Source of the DNA: Pseudomonas sp. Q2-TVG4-2
GTDB taxonomy: Bacteria > Pseudomonadota > Gammaproteobacteria > Pseudomonadales > Pseudomonadaceae
NCBI RefSeq assembly: GCF_013620795.1
Contig: NZ_LGLW01000016.1
Location: 1-33,720, forward strand
Length of the DNA stretch: 33,720 bases
Direction of reading: 5' to 3'
Below, in pieces: positions 18,128-28,070 of this stretch; position 1 is the first letter of the stretch, and every line of letters starts with the position of its first letter. Position numbers and translations under genes: made by a program. Under the pieces are notes generated by a model. That model was not told the DNA's origin, searched no databases, and was given only the letters and a program-made list of their open reading frames with translations.

Positions 18128-18922
18128 TCAAATCTTAAACCGATCGGATCGAGTCGAATTCGCCGGTGCGTCAACAAGCCAGCCACGAACACCATATCTT
18201 TTATACAGTTTTTGTACAATTCTTGATGCTTCGATTTTATCTGTGTAATTACCTAGCGCCAGCGAGTACTTCCCTCGACGGAGCACGCGCAGCCCCATAA
18301 ATCGAATCGCTCTAAAGATTTTTTGCCGGCTTGCTTCGTCAAGATTGACCTCGATAATCCATAACCCGCTTTGCCGTTCTTCTCTTGGCTCGACAAATAC
18401 TTCAGCAGGGGAAGCCGAAAGCGCGACGTTGCGTGACGGCCTTTTCGCCCAAAAATAAGACAATAACAAAGCACCCATTAGAATCGCTATTACAATCAAG
18501 CCATCGACAGTGGTATGCCTTAGTTTTGCGGACAAGTCCTTTAAAGACTGATTGATATGTTTGAGAGAAGCCGCTGGCCAACTGTTATGGCCATCAGACG
18601 TAGGGACCTTGCTCTGCGCGGAAGCGGAAGCGGAAGCGGAAGCGGAAGCGGAAGCAAGTTTGAAGCTCGAAGGCCCTGCAACGACCGGTGAGTACTGCTC
18701 GGCCGTTCGCGCTTGACGACCGGGCGCAGCGTCATACGCTAAAGTTGGATCCTTAGAATTGTTCTGAGGGTTGGCGATGGGAGTTGGATGCGCGAGGCCC
18801 TCGTGGTCAACGACGGGGCAGCTAGAAACCGAGGGACGCTCGTCGAGCGCTATCCACATCCACTGACCGAACACAATGATAGTCAAAAGGCCTACGATCA
18901 GCTTCATCGTGAACTTACTCAT
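18128..18922 (-). CDS. Two-TM protein with an Ala-Ser linker and SPOR-like C-terminus
   Basis: A 264-aa protein of unknown function. It has an N-terminal hydrophobic segment (LIVGLLTIIVFGQWMWIAL), a low-complexity linker with six Ala-Ser pairs, a second hydrophobic segment (GLIVIAILMGALLLSYFWA) and a C-terminal domain of about 75 residues. That domain (GLWIIEVNLDEASRQKIF to VRRGWLVD-like ending) resembles a SPOR-type fold, with a beta-alpha-beta pattern and the phrase YSLALGNYTDKIEASRIVQKL. SPOR domains bind cell-wall glycan. The start at 18922 is chosen because the first membrane segment follows at once, though no good ribosome site is seen; the frame is open to 19012. The SPOR call is tentative. 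Confidence 0.55.
   Translation of the reverse strand: MSKFTMKLIVGLLTIIVFGQWMWIALDERPSVSSCPVVDHEGLAHPTPIANPQNNSKDPTLAYDAAPGRQARTAEQYSPVVAGPSSFKLASASASASASASAQSKVPTSDGHNSWPAASLKHINQSLKDLSAKLRHTTVDGLIVIAILMGALLLSYFWAKRPSRNVALSASPAEVFVEPREERQSGLWIIEVNLDEASRQKIFRAIRFMGLRVLRRGKYSLALGNYTDKIEASRIVQKLYKRYGVRGWLVDAPANSTRSDRFKI
18620..18655. repeat. In-frame hexanucleotide array, six GGAAGC units
   Basis: Six perfect GGAAGC units lie inside the SPOR-like gene and encode alternating Ala and Ser on the minus strand. Because the unit is six bases, slippage would lengthen or shorten the linker by two residues without breaking the frame. Confidence 0.92.
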
Positions 18923-19543
18923 GTGGTCGAAATATCCAGCGGAGACGATAACGGCTATTCGTGGCGTGCTTAACATAGCATACTTATTGAGCTGCCACGT
19001 TATTGGCGTCATTTATCAGACGGATGGTAGGCCTTTGGTTTCGCGTGAGCCGGGAAAGGTCGAAAACCGTAGCTGGCGCAAGGACCCGCCAAACGACAGC
19101 GACTAGTGTGCGGCACGAAGCGCTGCGGCCTTTTCCATTTGCTTGAGAAACTTCGTTCGTTGCTTGGTCAGATTGTTAACGGCCTCATCCAGACCTAACT
19201 CGCTTAGGGCATGAACTCGGCCGTGACATCCATATCATTTGCGCCTGAATCGACGGCCGGCCGGGTACCAATCGGCATCGCTGCCGGCGCAGCACGAAAA
19301 ACGCTTGGCCCGAAACATCAGGTATCGGATATGGAATGGTTTGGACTACCGGCACGTGCGGTGTCACGGGGCGATCCAGCGGACCACCCGCGTCATCTTT
19401 GCTGTAAGCGCTCGTAACGCTTGTAGTGGCTCAGTCAGGAGCACAGATAGCCTGCAAAGAGCACTGATTAGCTTGCTTTCTCAATAGACCTGATGCGAAC
19501 AAAGCCGTTTTGGTATCTCATAGAGCGCCCTGTGTACCGCCAT
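18923..19543. other. Intergenic stretch with a possible coding scrap
   Basis: No intact gene is seen. A minus-strand frame ending at a TAG at 19104 reads LSELGLDEAVNNLTKQRTKF then LKQMEKAAALRAAH, which looks like the helical tail of a protein. A second frame ending at 19199 reads RPAVDSGANDMDVTAEFMP. Together they may be the frameshifted end of a lost gene; neither was recognised. Confidence 0.35.
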
Positions 19544-22500
19544 CTAGCGGCTGGCTTCCAATAAGTTCGGCTGACTAGCCAATAGGATCCGCATTCGCAT
19601 ATTTTCGCGAATCAGCTCGCCCTGCTCGAAAGCGTCCCGAATTTTGGAACTGAGCGAATCCAGTTTCCAAGGCATCATGACGAAGCGATACACAACCCCT
19701 TCATTAACTGCCTTGAGAACAGTTCCGGCCTGGGCCGGGTCGGTAACCGCAACGCGTCCGACATCGGGATACAACATCCTGATCTGGCTAAGCAGTTCTA
19801 GCCCACTCGTCTCCTCGGTTCTCAGACCTGTCACCACTACTTTTACGGGATACGACTCCAGCAAGGAAAACGCCAAGCGAGGGTTGGTGGCGGTCAGAAT
19901 TCGGTAAGTCTCCTGACACAACGCCTTTTGCAGCGAATCGAGAACGGTTTGATCTTCATCAACCAGCAGCAGATAGCGCTCTTGTTCATCGAGGATGCGC
20001 GCAGGCAACTGCAGCTTCGATCTGCTGGTGAGGAACGTCAAGCAATCCTCAGCCGGCAGCGGACAAGAATAGTGGTAGCCCTGCAATTCATCGCAGCCAG
20101 CGAGATGAAGAAAGTTGACTTGCTCGATCGTTTCCACGCCCTCGGCGATCACCTTGATGCCCAGGTTGTGACCGATAGAAATCATTGAGCGTGTCAGTGA
20201 AGCGCTGTCCTTATCTAGATGGATATCGCTCACAAAGCTACGGTCGATCTTGAGCTGGCTGAAGGGAAACCGTTTTAAATAGCCAAGCGAGGAATATCCC
20301 GTACCAAAATCATCGATGGAGAACTGGATACCTAGCGCACTCAACGCAAGCATTTTGGCCAAGACCTGATCGGCGTCAGTCATCAGACAGCTCTCGGTCA
20401 CCTCAAGCTTTATCAGGCTCGGTGTGACCTGATGTCGTCCGAGCGCCCGCTCTACCCGCTCGACGTAATCCGGCTCCGCCAAGGTGAATGCAGAGACATT
20501 CACCGCCACGCTCACGCCGTGCATCACGTCGCGCCAAATGCTCAGCTGCCGACACACAACGTCGAGCACATAGAAGTCGATACCCACGATCAAACCGGTT
20601 TCTTCGGCCAGCGGAATGAACTCGTCCGGCGCAATCAACCTCCCCTCGCGCTGCCAGCGTACCAGCGCCTCGAAGCCGCATAGCCGCCCACTGACCAGGT
20701 CGAGCTGCGGCTGATAGACCACGTGATATTCCGCGTTCTGTAGCGCATGGCGGATCTGCCTTTCCAGAACCAGACGCTTCTGGATTTGTTCATTCATCTC
20801 GGGCATGAAGGCGCAGATGCGGTTGCGGCCCTGGTGCTTGGCCCGGTACATCGCAGTGTCGGCATTTCGCAGCAGCGTATCGATATCCTCTCCATCGTTC
20901 GGATAGCAGCAGAAGCCAATACTGCTGCCCACTACCAGTTCATGGCCATCGAGCATCATTGGCTCGGCTATACGCGCGCGCAGCCGCTCCAGCCAGCCGA
21001 TCTGCTCGGCACCCATGCGGCTATCGGTCAGTAGGATGACGAATTCGTCACCGCCAAGCCGGGCTAGCGTGTCGGTCTCCCGCGTACATTCGCGAAGGCG
21101 CACGGCGACCAGCTTCAGCAAACGATCGCCGACGTTGTGTCCAAGGCTGTCATTGATGACCTTGAAACGATCCAGATCGATAAAGACCAACGTGAACGAG
21201 TGTTGATTACGTGTGGAGAAGGCAATGGCCTGCTGGATGCGGTCGTTCAGCAGATTCCGATTCGCCAAACCAGTCAGCCCGTCGTGGTTGGCCTGGTGCT
21301 CCAGTTCCTGTTGGTAGCGCTTGGCCTCGGTGATGTCGTGAAGGATTCCGACAAAATGGCTGACTTTGCCCCGGTCGTTGACTACAGGGGATATGGTGAG
21401 CTCGTTCCAGAACTCGGACCCATCCTTCCGGTAATTACGTATGACTGCAGAGCCTTCCTGTTCGGTCAGCAGCGCCTGGCGGATACAGAGAAGGTCCACC
21501 TGGTCCCTGTCATCCCCCAGAAGGAAGCGGCAATTCTTGCCCAGCACTTCCTCCTTCCCGTAGCCAGTGATGCGCTCAAAGGCAGGGTTGACGTAAACGA
21601 TGGGCTGGTCCGGCTGCTGGTTATCGGTAATGACGATGGCGTTGAAGCTCGCTTCCACTGCGCGGGTCCGCATCCGCATGCTCATATCGCGGCGGCGCTG
21701 TTCGCTGATGTCCTGAATAACCGAGATCGATCCGAGCGGGAATCCGTGCTCGTCGCGGAACGGCACTGCCGAAGCCATAATGGTCTTCTGCGCGCCATCG
21801 AACGCCTCGATGTCCAGCACCTGGTCGCGTAATTCCCTACCCTGCCTGGCGGCAAGGCACACCGGCCAGTCCTCTTCCGTCAAGCACTCGCCGGTTTCAG
21901 CCCATGCGCCCTGGAAGCGACTCTGATCGGTACTCTGAAGCGGCTGGCTGGAGCTCCAGATGCGTCCAAACTCGGCGTTGCTATCCACCAACCTCCCTTC
22001 CCGGTCGCCAACCATGACGCCGACAGGCAAGCTCTCGAGAACACTGCGCAGTAGCGATTCGCTGCGCGCCAGCGCCTGAGTCCGCAGCTGAACCTTTTCT
22101 TCCATGCTCGCAAAAAGCCTCGCCCGCCCAAGCGCCATAGACAGCTGTTGACCAATCGAGGTCAGTACGTCAAGCGACTCCTCGGGCCAACGTTCGGCAT
22201 CGCGCCGCAGCACGTTGAGCATACCGATACATTCATCGCCAAGCAGGAGTGGTATGCCGGCGTGTATGTTGCTGCCGGAGATGTGTTCCAGTGCCGGGCA
22301 GGATTCAATATTGGCCGGTGTGAGCAGACGCCGACTGCGCCAGGCCTGCATGCAGGTGCAGTCTTCAATGCAACGCTGCAACGAGTGATTCGCCTTAGCC
22401 AATTCATACCCACGCACACCTGCCAATTGCACGGCAGCTTCGCCGCCGCCGGCATTAGCCAACATTAGCCAGGCACCACTGGCATCGGGGAAGTCCAGAA

Positions 22501-23140
22501 TATGATCCAGTGCAGCCTCGATTACATCCCGTTCGCTTCGTCCATTACTCAAGGCAGCGGTAAAGTCGAACAGGCAACTGAGTAGGAGATTGCTGTGTGC
22601 GAGCTCGTCATGCTTGTTCTGTAGCTGAATGTTCAGCCGGATGCCCTGCTCGTAGGTAGATATAAGCAGGTCGAAGATCTGCTGGCGATCGGCGGTGATG
22701 AAGTGTCGCTCGCCGCCCAGCATGATTTCGACACCCATCTGCATCCGCTCCTGGGTACGTATCTCCAGGTTCACCAAGAAGTATCGGATGCGCGACATCA
22801 AATAATTTTGGTCGTAGGGTTTAACGATGAAATTGTCCGCGCCCGACGCAAGACCATGAACGACGTCCATGGCATCGCTCAGGTGGGTGACCAATATAAG
22901 AGGAATTTGCGAGGTTTTCGGATCGTTCTTAAGACGCCGGCAAAGCTCGTAGCCGTCCATCTCAGGCATCACGATGTCGCTGATGACGATCGTCGGCAGC
23001 TGCTCTGCGACCCTCGCCAACGCCTCGACGCCGTTACATGCGACACGTACCGTGCACCCGGCAGTTTCGAGCAAATAGCGCAGCTCCAATGCCTGGGTTG
23101 GACTATCCTCGACGATCAGTATTTCCGCAGTCTGACTCAT
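19544..23140 (-). CDS. REC-GAF-PAS-PAS-GGDEF-EAL-REC c-di-GMP signalling protein
   Basis: This 1198-aa protein ends the chemosensory operon. Domains in order: receiver 1 (about 6-120, phospho-Asp55 in VISDIVMPEMDG), GAF (about 190-345), PAS (about 360-480), PAS (about 490-605, with NPAFERITGYG), GGDEF (about 610-775), EAL (about 785-1040) and receiver 2 (about 1056-1175). The synthase motif GGDEF is intact at about 696-700 with an inhibitory RETD before it. The phosphodiesterase motifs EAL, EVTES, DDFGTGYSSL and KIDRSF are also intact, so both activities are possible. Receiver 2 reads VVVTGLR where the phospho-Asp belongs. Start 23140 (MSQTAEIL) has AGGAAG upstream; ATG 23170, overlapping the cheB stop as ATGA, is the alternative. 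It takes the place WspR has in Wsp operons. Confidence 0.9.
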   Translation of the reverse strand: MSQTAEILIVEDSPTQALELRYLLETAGCTVRVACNGVEALARVAEQLPTIVISDIVMPEMDGYELCRRLKNDPKTSQIPLILVTHLSDAMDVVHGLASGADNFIVKPYDQNYLMSRIRYFLVNLEIRTQERMQMGVEIMLGGERHFITADRQQIFDLLISTYEQGIRLNIQLQNKHDELAHSNLLLSCLFDFTAALSNGRSERDVIEAALDHILDFPDASGAWLMLANAGGGEAAVQLAGVRGYELAKANHSLQRCIEDCTCMQAWRSRRLLTPANIESCPALEHISGSNIHAGIPLLLGDECIGMLNVLRRDAERWPEESLDVLTSIGQQLSMALGRARLFASMEEKVQLRTQALARSESLLRSVLESLPVGVMVGDREGRLVDSNAEFGRIWSSSQPLQSTDQSRFQGAWAETGECLTEEDWPVCLAARQGRELRDQVLDIEAFDGAQKTIMASAVPFRDEHGFPLGSISVIQDISEQRRRDMSMRMRTRAVEASFNAIVITDNQQPDQPIVYVNPAFERITGYGKEEVLGKNCRFLLGDDRDQVDLLCIRQALLTEQEGSAVIRNYRKDGSEFWNELTISPVVNDRGKVSHFVGILHDITEAKRYQQELEHQANHDGLTGLANRNLLNDRIQQAIAFSTRNQHSFTLVFIDLDRFKVINDSLGHNVGDRLLKLVAVRLRECTRETDTLARLGGDEFVILLTDSRMGAEQIGWLERLRARIAEPMMLDGHELVVGSSIGFCCYPNDGEDIDTLLRNADTAMYRAKHQGRNRICAFMPEMNEQIQKRLVLERQIRHALQNAEYHVVYQPQLDLVSGRLCGFEALVRWQREGRLIAPDEFIPLAEETGLIVGIDFYVLDVVCRQLSIWRDVMHGVSVAVNVSAFTLAEPDYVERVERALGRHQVTPSLIKLEVTESCLMTDADQVLAKMLALSALGIQFSIDDFGTGYSSLGYLKRFPFSQLKIDRSFVSDIHLDKDSASLTRSMISIGHNLGIKVIAEGVETIEQVNFLHLAGCDELQGYHYSCPLPAEDCLTFLTSRSKLQLPARILDEQERYLLLVDEDQTVLDSLQKALCQETYRILTATNPRLAFSLLESYPVKVVVTGLRTEETSGLELLSQIRMLYPDVGRVAVTDPAQAGTVLKAVNEGVVYRFVMMPWKLDSLSSKIRDAFEQGELIRENMRMRILLASQPNLLEASR

Positions 23141-23166
23141 CAGCACTTCCTGGCGCAGTCCTTTTT

Positions 23167-24207
23167 TCATGTTGTCAATTGCACCGCAATCGTATTGAGC
23201 ATTTCGGCAATTCCTTGCGCAGACATAACCTCGCACGCTGCTTGCAGATCGATAGCGGCCAGTGGCATCGAATCGATCACCGCATCACTTGGCGCCTGAA
23301 CTAAAGTTAGCGCGCCCGCACGCTTCAGCTCAGCCAGCCCGACAGCACCATCACGCCCCATCCCCGACAGCTGAACGCCGATAGCCGCTCTGCCTAACGT
23401 CCTGGCGACCGAATGGAACAGATAGTCGGCCGATGGACAGAACACCTGCTCGGGTTGGCATGCTTCCAGGCGCAAACGGCGATCCGAGGCGACCCCGACC
23501 TGGTGACCATCAGGGGTCAAATACAGCCTACCGGCCTGTAACAGCTGCCCATCACGACCAATTTCCACGGACATCGAAGTAATACTTTGCAGCCATTGGC
23601 AGAAGCTGGTTAAAAAGCCCGGTGCGATGTGCTGCACCAGTATTAATGCCCAAGGTTGGCCGGGTTGCAAACGCTGCAGCAATGCCTTGAGCGCCGCGGG
23701 TCCGCCAGCAGAGGCGGCAATCGCCACGAGCTTGGGCGCCGATATCGCTGCCTGGCCGACCAAGGCAGTTGGCGCAGCGGAGATCCGTTCGGTCACCGGC
23801 CGATGCCGCCGGACGACCTTTACCTGCGACATGACGCGCAAGGTGCGCATTAGCTGATCGATGCGCTGAGCGAAATCCGGCGCATCCGGCCCGGTGGGCT
23901 TCTCCAGTACCGCTAACGCCCCGACGTCCAGTCCCTTCATGGCGGTTGCTGAATCCGCCGCACTGGCGCTTGCCGTCAGCACAACCACCGGCAGCGCGTA
24001 CTGCTTGAGGATGCGGGAAATGGTGGTGTAACCATCCATGCCTGGCATGTGCACATCCATGGTGACGATGTCGGGCGTATAACGCTCAAGCATCTCCAGC
24101 GCCTGCTCACCGGACTCCGCCACCCGTACCTCCGCCCCATTGCTTTCCAATACGGCCTGGAGCAGCGTGCGAACGACTACCGAATCATCTACAACGAGCA
24201 CCCGCAT
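23167..24207 (-). CDS. CheB-type methylesterase (WspF-like)
   Basis: A 346-aa response regulator-methylesterase that would remove methyl groups from receptor glutamates and set adaptation. The receiver domain spans about 1-120 with phospho-Asp51 (TMDVHMPGMDG), and the esterase domain about 155-340. The catalytic triad can be placed at Ser166 (AASAGGP), His193 (VQHIAPGF) and Asp286 (GMGRDGA). The ribosome site (GAGGG) lies inside the end of the CheA gene 13 bases upstream, and the stop overlaps ATG 23170 of the next gene. In Wsp systems loss of the equivalent WspF locks c-di-GMP output on. Predicted active. Confidence 0.92.
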   Translation of the reverse strand: MRVLVVDDSVVVRTLLQAVLESNGAEVRVAESGEQALEMLERYTPDIVTMDVHMPGMDGYTTISRILKQYALPVVVLTASASAADSATAMKGLDVGALAVLEKPTGPDAPDFAQRIDQLMRTLRVMSQVKVVRRHRPVTERISAAPTALVGQAAISAPKLVAIAASAGGPAALKALLQRLQPGQPWALILVQHIAPGFLTSFCQWLQSITSMSVEIGRDGQLLQAGRLYLTPDGHQVGVASDRRLRLEACQPEQVFCPSADYLFHSVARTLGRAAIGVQLSGMGRDGAVGLAELKRAGALTLVQAPSDAVIDSMPLAAIDLQAACEVMSAQGIAEMLNTIAVQLTT

Positions 24208-24220
24208 TTTTGGCCCTCAG

Positions 24221-26422
24221 TCAGATCAGACGCCGAATGGCGTCGAGCAGGCTGTCCTGCGCGAAACCGCTTTTCACCAAGTAAGCATTTGCACCCGCCT
24301 CCAACCCGCGGGCGCGGTCTTCGGCCGACTCCAACGCCGTGACCAGAACCACCGGAAGCCGCGCCAGGTTTGGATCGGAGCGGACGCGGTCGGTCAGGGT
24401 GAAGCCGTCCATGCGTGGCATTTCCACATCAGATATCAACAAGTCAAACGGTTCCTGTTTCAAGGCGTTCCATGCTTCGAGGCCATCGTTTGCGGTAGCG
24501 ACCTGATAGCCGGCGGCTTCGAGAATTGCCTTGAGCAAGCCCCGGGAAGTGAAGGAGTCCTCGGCGATCAGCAAACGCTGCGCCTTTTTACTGTCAGCTT
24601 TGCCGCCATCGGGCCTCGTAAGCGTACTGACATTTGTTGATAGCGCGCTCTGATACAGGTCGACCGGATGAAGAATTGGCACCAACCGGCCGTCACCGAG
24701 CACCGTCGCTCCAAGCAGGTTACGCACCCGTCGCAACTGAAGCCCGAGACTTTTGATTGTAATTTCTTGGTCGCCGAGCAGCTCATCCACCAGCAGCACG
24801 AAGCGCTCGCCGCGTACCTGTAGCAACAGCAACGTCAACTCGCTGCTGTCCGGCTCCAACCTGTCAAGTCCGAGCACATCGGCCAGAGGCCACACAGGCA
24901 ATACTTGGCCCTGCCATGACAACGACGGTCGGTTTTCCATTGTCCGTATGCTCTCAGGAGGCAGCCGCAGGCAGCGCTCGACCGCCAATGCGGGAATGGC
25001 AAAGGTGCGCTCAGCGTTGCGCACGATGACCGCTCGAAACGTGGACAGGCTAAGCGGCAGATGCAATTGAAAACTGGTGCCTTCGCCGGGGCTCGATTGG
25101 ATCTCGATGTGCCCTCCGATGCGCTCGACCGCTTCCTGCACGATGGCCATACCCAGGCCACGTCCGGACAGCTCGGTGATCATCGCGCTGGTCGACAAAC
25201 CGGACGCGAAAATCAGCTTGTAGGCCTCCGTCCCTGACATTTGTGCCGCCTGTTCTTCGCTCAACAAGCCGGCTCCAAGTGCCCGCGCCTTCAGCTGGCC
25301 GATATCGATCCCGCGACCATCGTCGCGCACGCTCAGCTGGAAGCGATCCGCCGATTCCTGGTTAAGCTCGATCTGCAGCCGCCCTACCGGTGGCTTGCCA
25401 TGCGCCTCGCGTTGCGAAGGGCTTTCAAACCCGTGGTCGATGGCGTTGCGCAACAGATGGGTCAAGGGGGTACGCAGCTCGTCGAGAATACGCTTGTCAA
25501 TCTGCAGCTCCGTCCCGCGCACCTGTAATTCGATACGTTTGCCCGATTGGACTGCAAGGTCCTGAACCATCGCTGGAATGCCCTGCACAAGATTGCTGGC
25601 CGGTAGCAGGAGGACAGCGAGCATCTCGGCGGCATGGCTGTCTGACAGCTGCGACAGCCCAGCGGAGAGCTGACGGCTGGCCTTGTCTAGATTAATCGCC
25701 TCGAAATGCAGGCGATCCAATTGCGCCTGACTCCAGTCCAGTTGATCGAGCAACCCCTTGAGCAAATCACGGATCGCCAGCGGCAGCGTTTCTAGCTCCT
25801 CGCGTAGTTGCGTCCAGCCCTGGATTCCAGCGGAGAGCGCCCTGCCACGCTGGAGCTCGAAACCGCGCGTGTGCTCACGTAAACGCTGTGCCAGCGCGAC
25901 GGCATCGAGTTTGTGTTGCAGAAGGGTTTCGCCGTGAAACAGCAGGGCATCCAGACTAGCTGTGGAGACCCGGACCATGTTCGACTCAGCGGGAGGTGTG
26001 GAGGTGGCGACACCTTCTCGGGCCTCAACCACCTCGCCACGCGATGCGGACTCGAGCTGCTCGATCAACTGACGCTGTTGGTTACGATCGAGCGCGCGGT
26101 CGGCCTCTAGCGTCTGGACGGCAAGCAGTGCTTCTCGGCAAAGGTCTACGCGTTCTGGGGTGAGTTGCAGTTCGCCGTTACGAATTGCACCAAGCAGGCT
26201 TTCCCACGCGTGGCAGATCCGCTCGATGGCGCTCAGCCCTACCGCTCGCGCGGCCCCTTTCAGGCTATGCACTTCACGAAATAACGGCTCGATCGAGTGC
26301 TGATCGGCCGCACCCTCACGCCAGTTCGCCAGGCCGTCCGCAAGCACCAGTAGGCGTTCGCGCGCCTCCGTCCGGAAACCTTCCCGCAGCCGTTGCTGCA
26401 GCGCCGTGCGGTCCAGATTCAT
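24221..26422 (-). CDS. CheA-type histidine kinase with C-terminal receiver (WspE-like)
   Basis: A 733-aa hybrid kinase. The HPt domain (about 1-120) has phosphoryl His52 in EVHSLKGAARA. The dimerisation and ATPase regions (about 230-455) have the N box LLRNAIDHGFE around Asn326, DDGRGID, and GRGLGM. A CheW-like domain follows (about 456-595), then a receiver domain (about 615-733) with Asp665 in LISDVEMPRMDGF. It is expected to be cytoplasmic, bound to receptor arrays through the CheW proteins, and to phosphorylate CheB and receiver 1 of the output protein. The stop lies 13 bases before the cheB start, and the receptor gene ends four bases upstream, so the genes are co-transcribed. Confidence 0.92.
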   Translation of the reverse strand: MNLDRTALQQRLREGFRTEARERLLVLADGLANWREGAADQHSIEPLFREVHSLKGAARAVGLSAIERICHAWESLLGAIRNGELQLTPERVDLCREALLAVQTLEADRALDRNQQRQLIEQLESASRGEVVEAREGVATSTPPAESNMVRVSTASLDALLFHGETLLQHKLDAVALAQRLREHTRGFELQRGRALSAGIQGWTQLREELETLPLAIRDLLKGLLDQLDWSQAQLDRLHFEAINLDKASRQLSAGLSQLSDSHAAEMLAVLLLPASNLVQGIPAMVQDLAVQSGKRIELQVRGTELQIDKRILDELRTPLTHLLRNAIDHGFESPSQREAHGKPPVGRLQIELNQESADRFQLSVRDDGRGIDIGQLKARALGAGLLSEEQAAQMSGTEAYKLIFASGLSTSAMITELSGRGLGMAIVQEAVERIGGHIEIQSSPGEGTSFQLHLPLSLSTFRAVIVRNAERTFAIPALAVERCLRLPPESIRTMENRPSLSWQGQVLPVWPLADVLGLDRLEPDSSELTLLLLQVRGERFVLLVDELLGDQEITIKSLGLQLRRVRNLLGATVLGDGRLVPILHPVDLYQSALSTNVSTLTRPDGGKADSKKAQRLLIAEDSFTSRGLLKAILEAAGYQVATANDGLEAWNALKQEPFDLLISDVEMPRMDGFTLTDRVRSDPNLARLPVVLVTALESAEDRARGLEAGANAYLVKSGFAQDSLLDAIRRLI

Positions 26423-26426
26423 GGCA

Positions 26427-28058
26427 TTACAACCTGAAGCGACTGGTCAGCGTCTTGAGCTTCAACCCCACTTCATGCAGGTTGCGCGCAGCTTCATCGA
26501 CCTGACGGGTGCCCCCGACATTGTCCTGGCTCGCCTGACGAATATAATCCATGGCACTGGAAACCTGATCCATCCCGGCCATCTGTTGCTGGCTGGTGGC
26601 CGCGATCTGCAGGGCGACGTCACTCGATTCCTCGATACTGCCGCTCAGCGTGCGAATTGACTCGCCGCTGACACGGGCTCGCTCGTAGCCTGTCTCGACC
26701 GCCTTGCTGCCCTGCTCCGCCAGCAGTACGGCCTTGGTCATCGCTTTCTGGATGTCGCCGAGGATACCGCGCACCTGCGCGGTGGCCTGCTTCGACTGAT
26801 CGGCCAGCGCCTTGACTTCCTGCGCCACCACTGAGAACCCCTTGCCCGCCTCGCCGGCTTTCGCGGCCTCGATAGAAGCATTTACGCCGAGTAAGTTCGA
26901 TTGTTCAGCAAGGTCGCCTACCGTTGCAACGATCTCGCCGATAGCCTGGGTCTGATCGCCCAGCCGCATGATGCTTTCGGCCACTGCCTGCATTTGCTCG
27001 CGAATCTGTTGCATGCCCTTGAGTGCCTCATCCACCGCCTGGAAGCCACTCTGAGCAACTAGCCGGGTCCGCTCGGCACTTTCGGTCACGCTCTTCGACT
27101 TTGTACTGGCGAGTACAGCGGTCTGCTTGACTTCTTCCACCGTCGTGGCGATCTCGCTGATGGCCGTGGCGGTTTCCTGGGTGCTGGCTGCGGCCTGGCT
27201 GGTAGCCGCAAGAATCTCTTCGCTGGAGCTGGCCAACACCGACACGCCTTCATTGATTTCCTGCACCATTTCCCGAAGGTACAGACTCATGTCGGCGAAG
27301 GCTTTCGCCAGACTACCCACTTCATCCTGGCGCGCGCTGGTGGGAACCGTGCGGGGAATGTCTCCGCGACCAATTTGCTCGGCGAGCCCCGTCAACCATG
27401 CCAATGGCTTGGAAATATGCCGGCTGAGCAGCCAAGCCAACACGCCGCTGATAATCACCAACATCAGGCATAACTGAAAGGTATTGGTACGTGTAGTCTC
27501 GAGTTGCTGCTGCGAAGCCACAAGCGCGTCTTTGATCCGGCGATCGGTCAGTCGGGTGAGCTCCGAGCCAAGCTCATTGATTCGATCGAGCCGTTCAGCC
27601 TGCTCTTGCTGCTTTGGCTGTCCCGCCGCCTCGAAGCGACCCTCCTGAATCAGTCGCAGCTGTTGCATGCGCACCTCGACGAGCGTCGTTCGCAGCTCCA
27701 CTATCCGGTCGATGATTTTGGCGACTTCTGCATCACCAGACGCATCGGCTTGCAGCTGGTTGACGATCCGATCGTTGGCTCCGGTGCCCCGGTTAATTCT
27801 GTTCTGCAGGTCCTGTTCACCCTGCGTGTCGGCATCCAACGCCAACAACAGGTCGCCACGCAGATTGGCAAGGTTTGTGCGCAGCTCGTTTACCAGCGTG
27901 ACCCGCTGGTAATGTCGCTGAAACTGTTGCTCCTCCGCTTCCTGCAACCTCGCGAAGCGGTCCAGGGTACTGAACAGCAAAGCGCCGAACCCCAAAATCA
28001 GTATGGCGAAGACAATCACCAGCTTGCTGCCGATGCTGAACCGCAACGCTTGCCCCAT
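26427..28058 (-). CDS. Methyl-accepting chemotaxis protein (receptor of the Wsp-like operon)
   Basis: A 543-aa receptor with two membrane spans (about 8-30, [19 protein letters not shown], and about 190-212, [16 protein letters not shown]). The periplasmic region of about 155 residues is helical and resembles the four-helix-bundle sensor type. A HAMP domain follows ([14 protein letters not shown]) and then the signalling domain, with the tip variant [39 protein letters not shown]. The ligand is unknown. It lies between the second CheW gene and the CheA gene, unlike canonical wsp operons where the receptor gene comes first. The start 28058 is 12 bp after the CheW stop. Confidence 0.9.
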   Translation of the reverse strand: MGQALRFSIGSKLVIVFAILILGFGALLFSTLDRFARLQEAEEQQFQRHYQRVTLVNELRTNLANLRGDLLLALDADTQGEQDLQNRINRGTGANDRIVNQLQADASGDAEVAKIIDRIVELRTTLVEVRMQQLRLIQEGRFEAAGQPKQQEQAERLDRINELGSELTRLTDRRIKDALVASQQQLETTRTNTFQLCLMLVIISGVLAWLLSRHISKPLAWLTGLAEQIGRGDIPRTVPTSARQDEVGSLAKAFADMSLYLREMVQEINEGVSVLASSSEEILAATSQAAASTQETATAISEIATTVEEVKQTAVLASTKSKSVTESAERTRLVAQSGFQAVDEALKGMQQIREQMQAVAESIMRLGDQTQAIGEIVATVGDLAEQSNLLGVNASIEAAKAGEAGKGFSVVAQEVKALADQSKQATAQVRGILGDIQKAMTKAVLLAEQGSKAVETGYERARVSGESIRTLSGSIEESSDVALQIAATSQQQMAGMDQVSSAMDYIRQASQDNVGGTRQVDEAARNLHEVGLKLKTLTSRFRL

Positions 28059-28070
28059 GCCTCTTTCCTC

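Noticed and set aside
21137..21832. 231-codon plus-strand frame
   Set aside because: Antisense to the GGDEF and PAS region of the large signalling protein, whose motifs are unmistakable on the minus strand.
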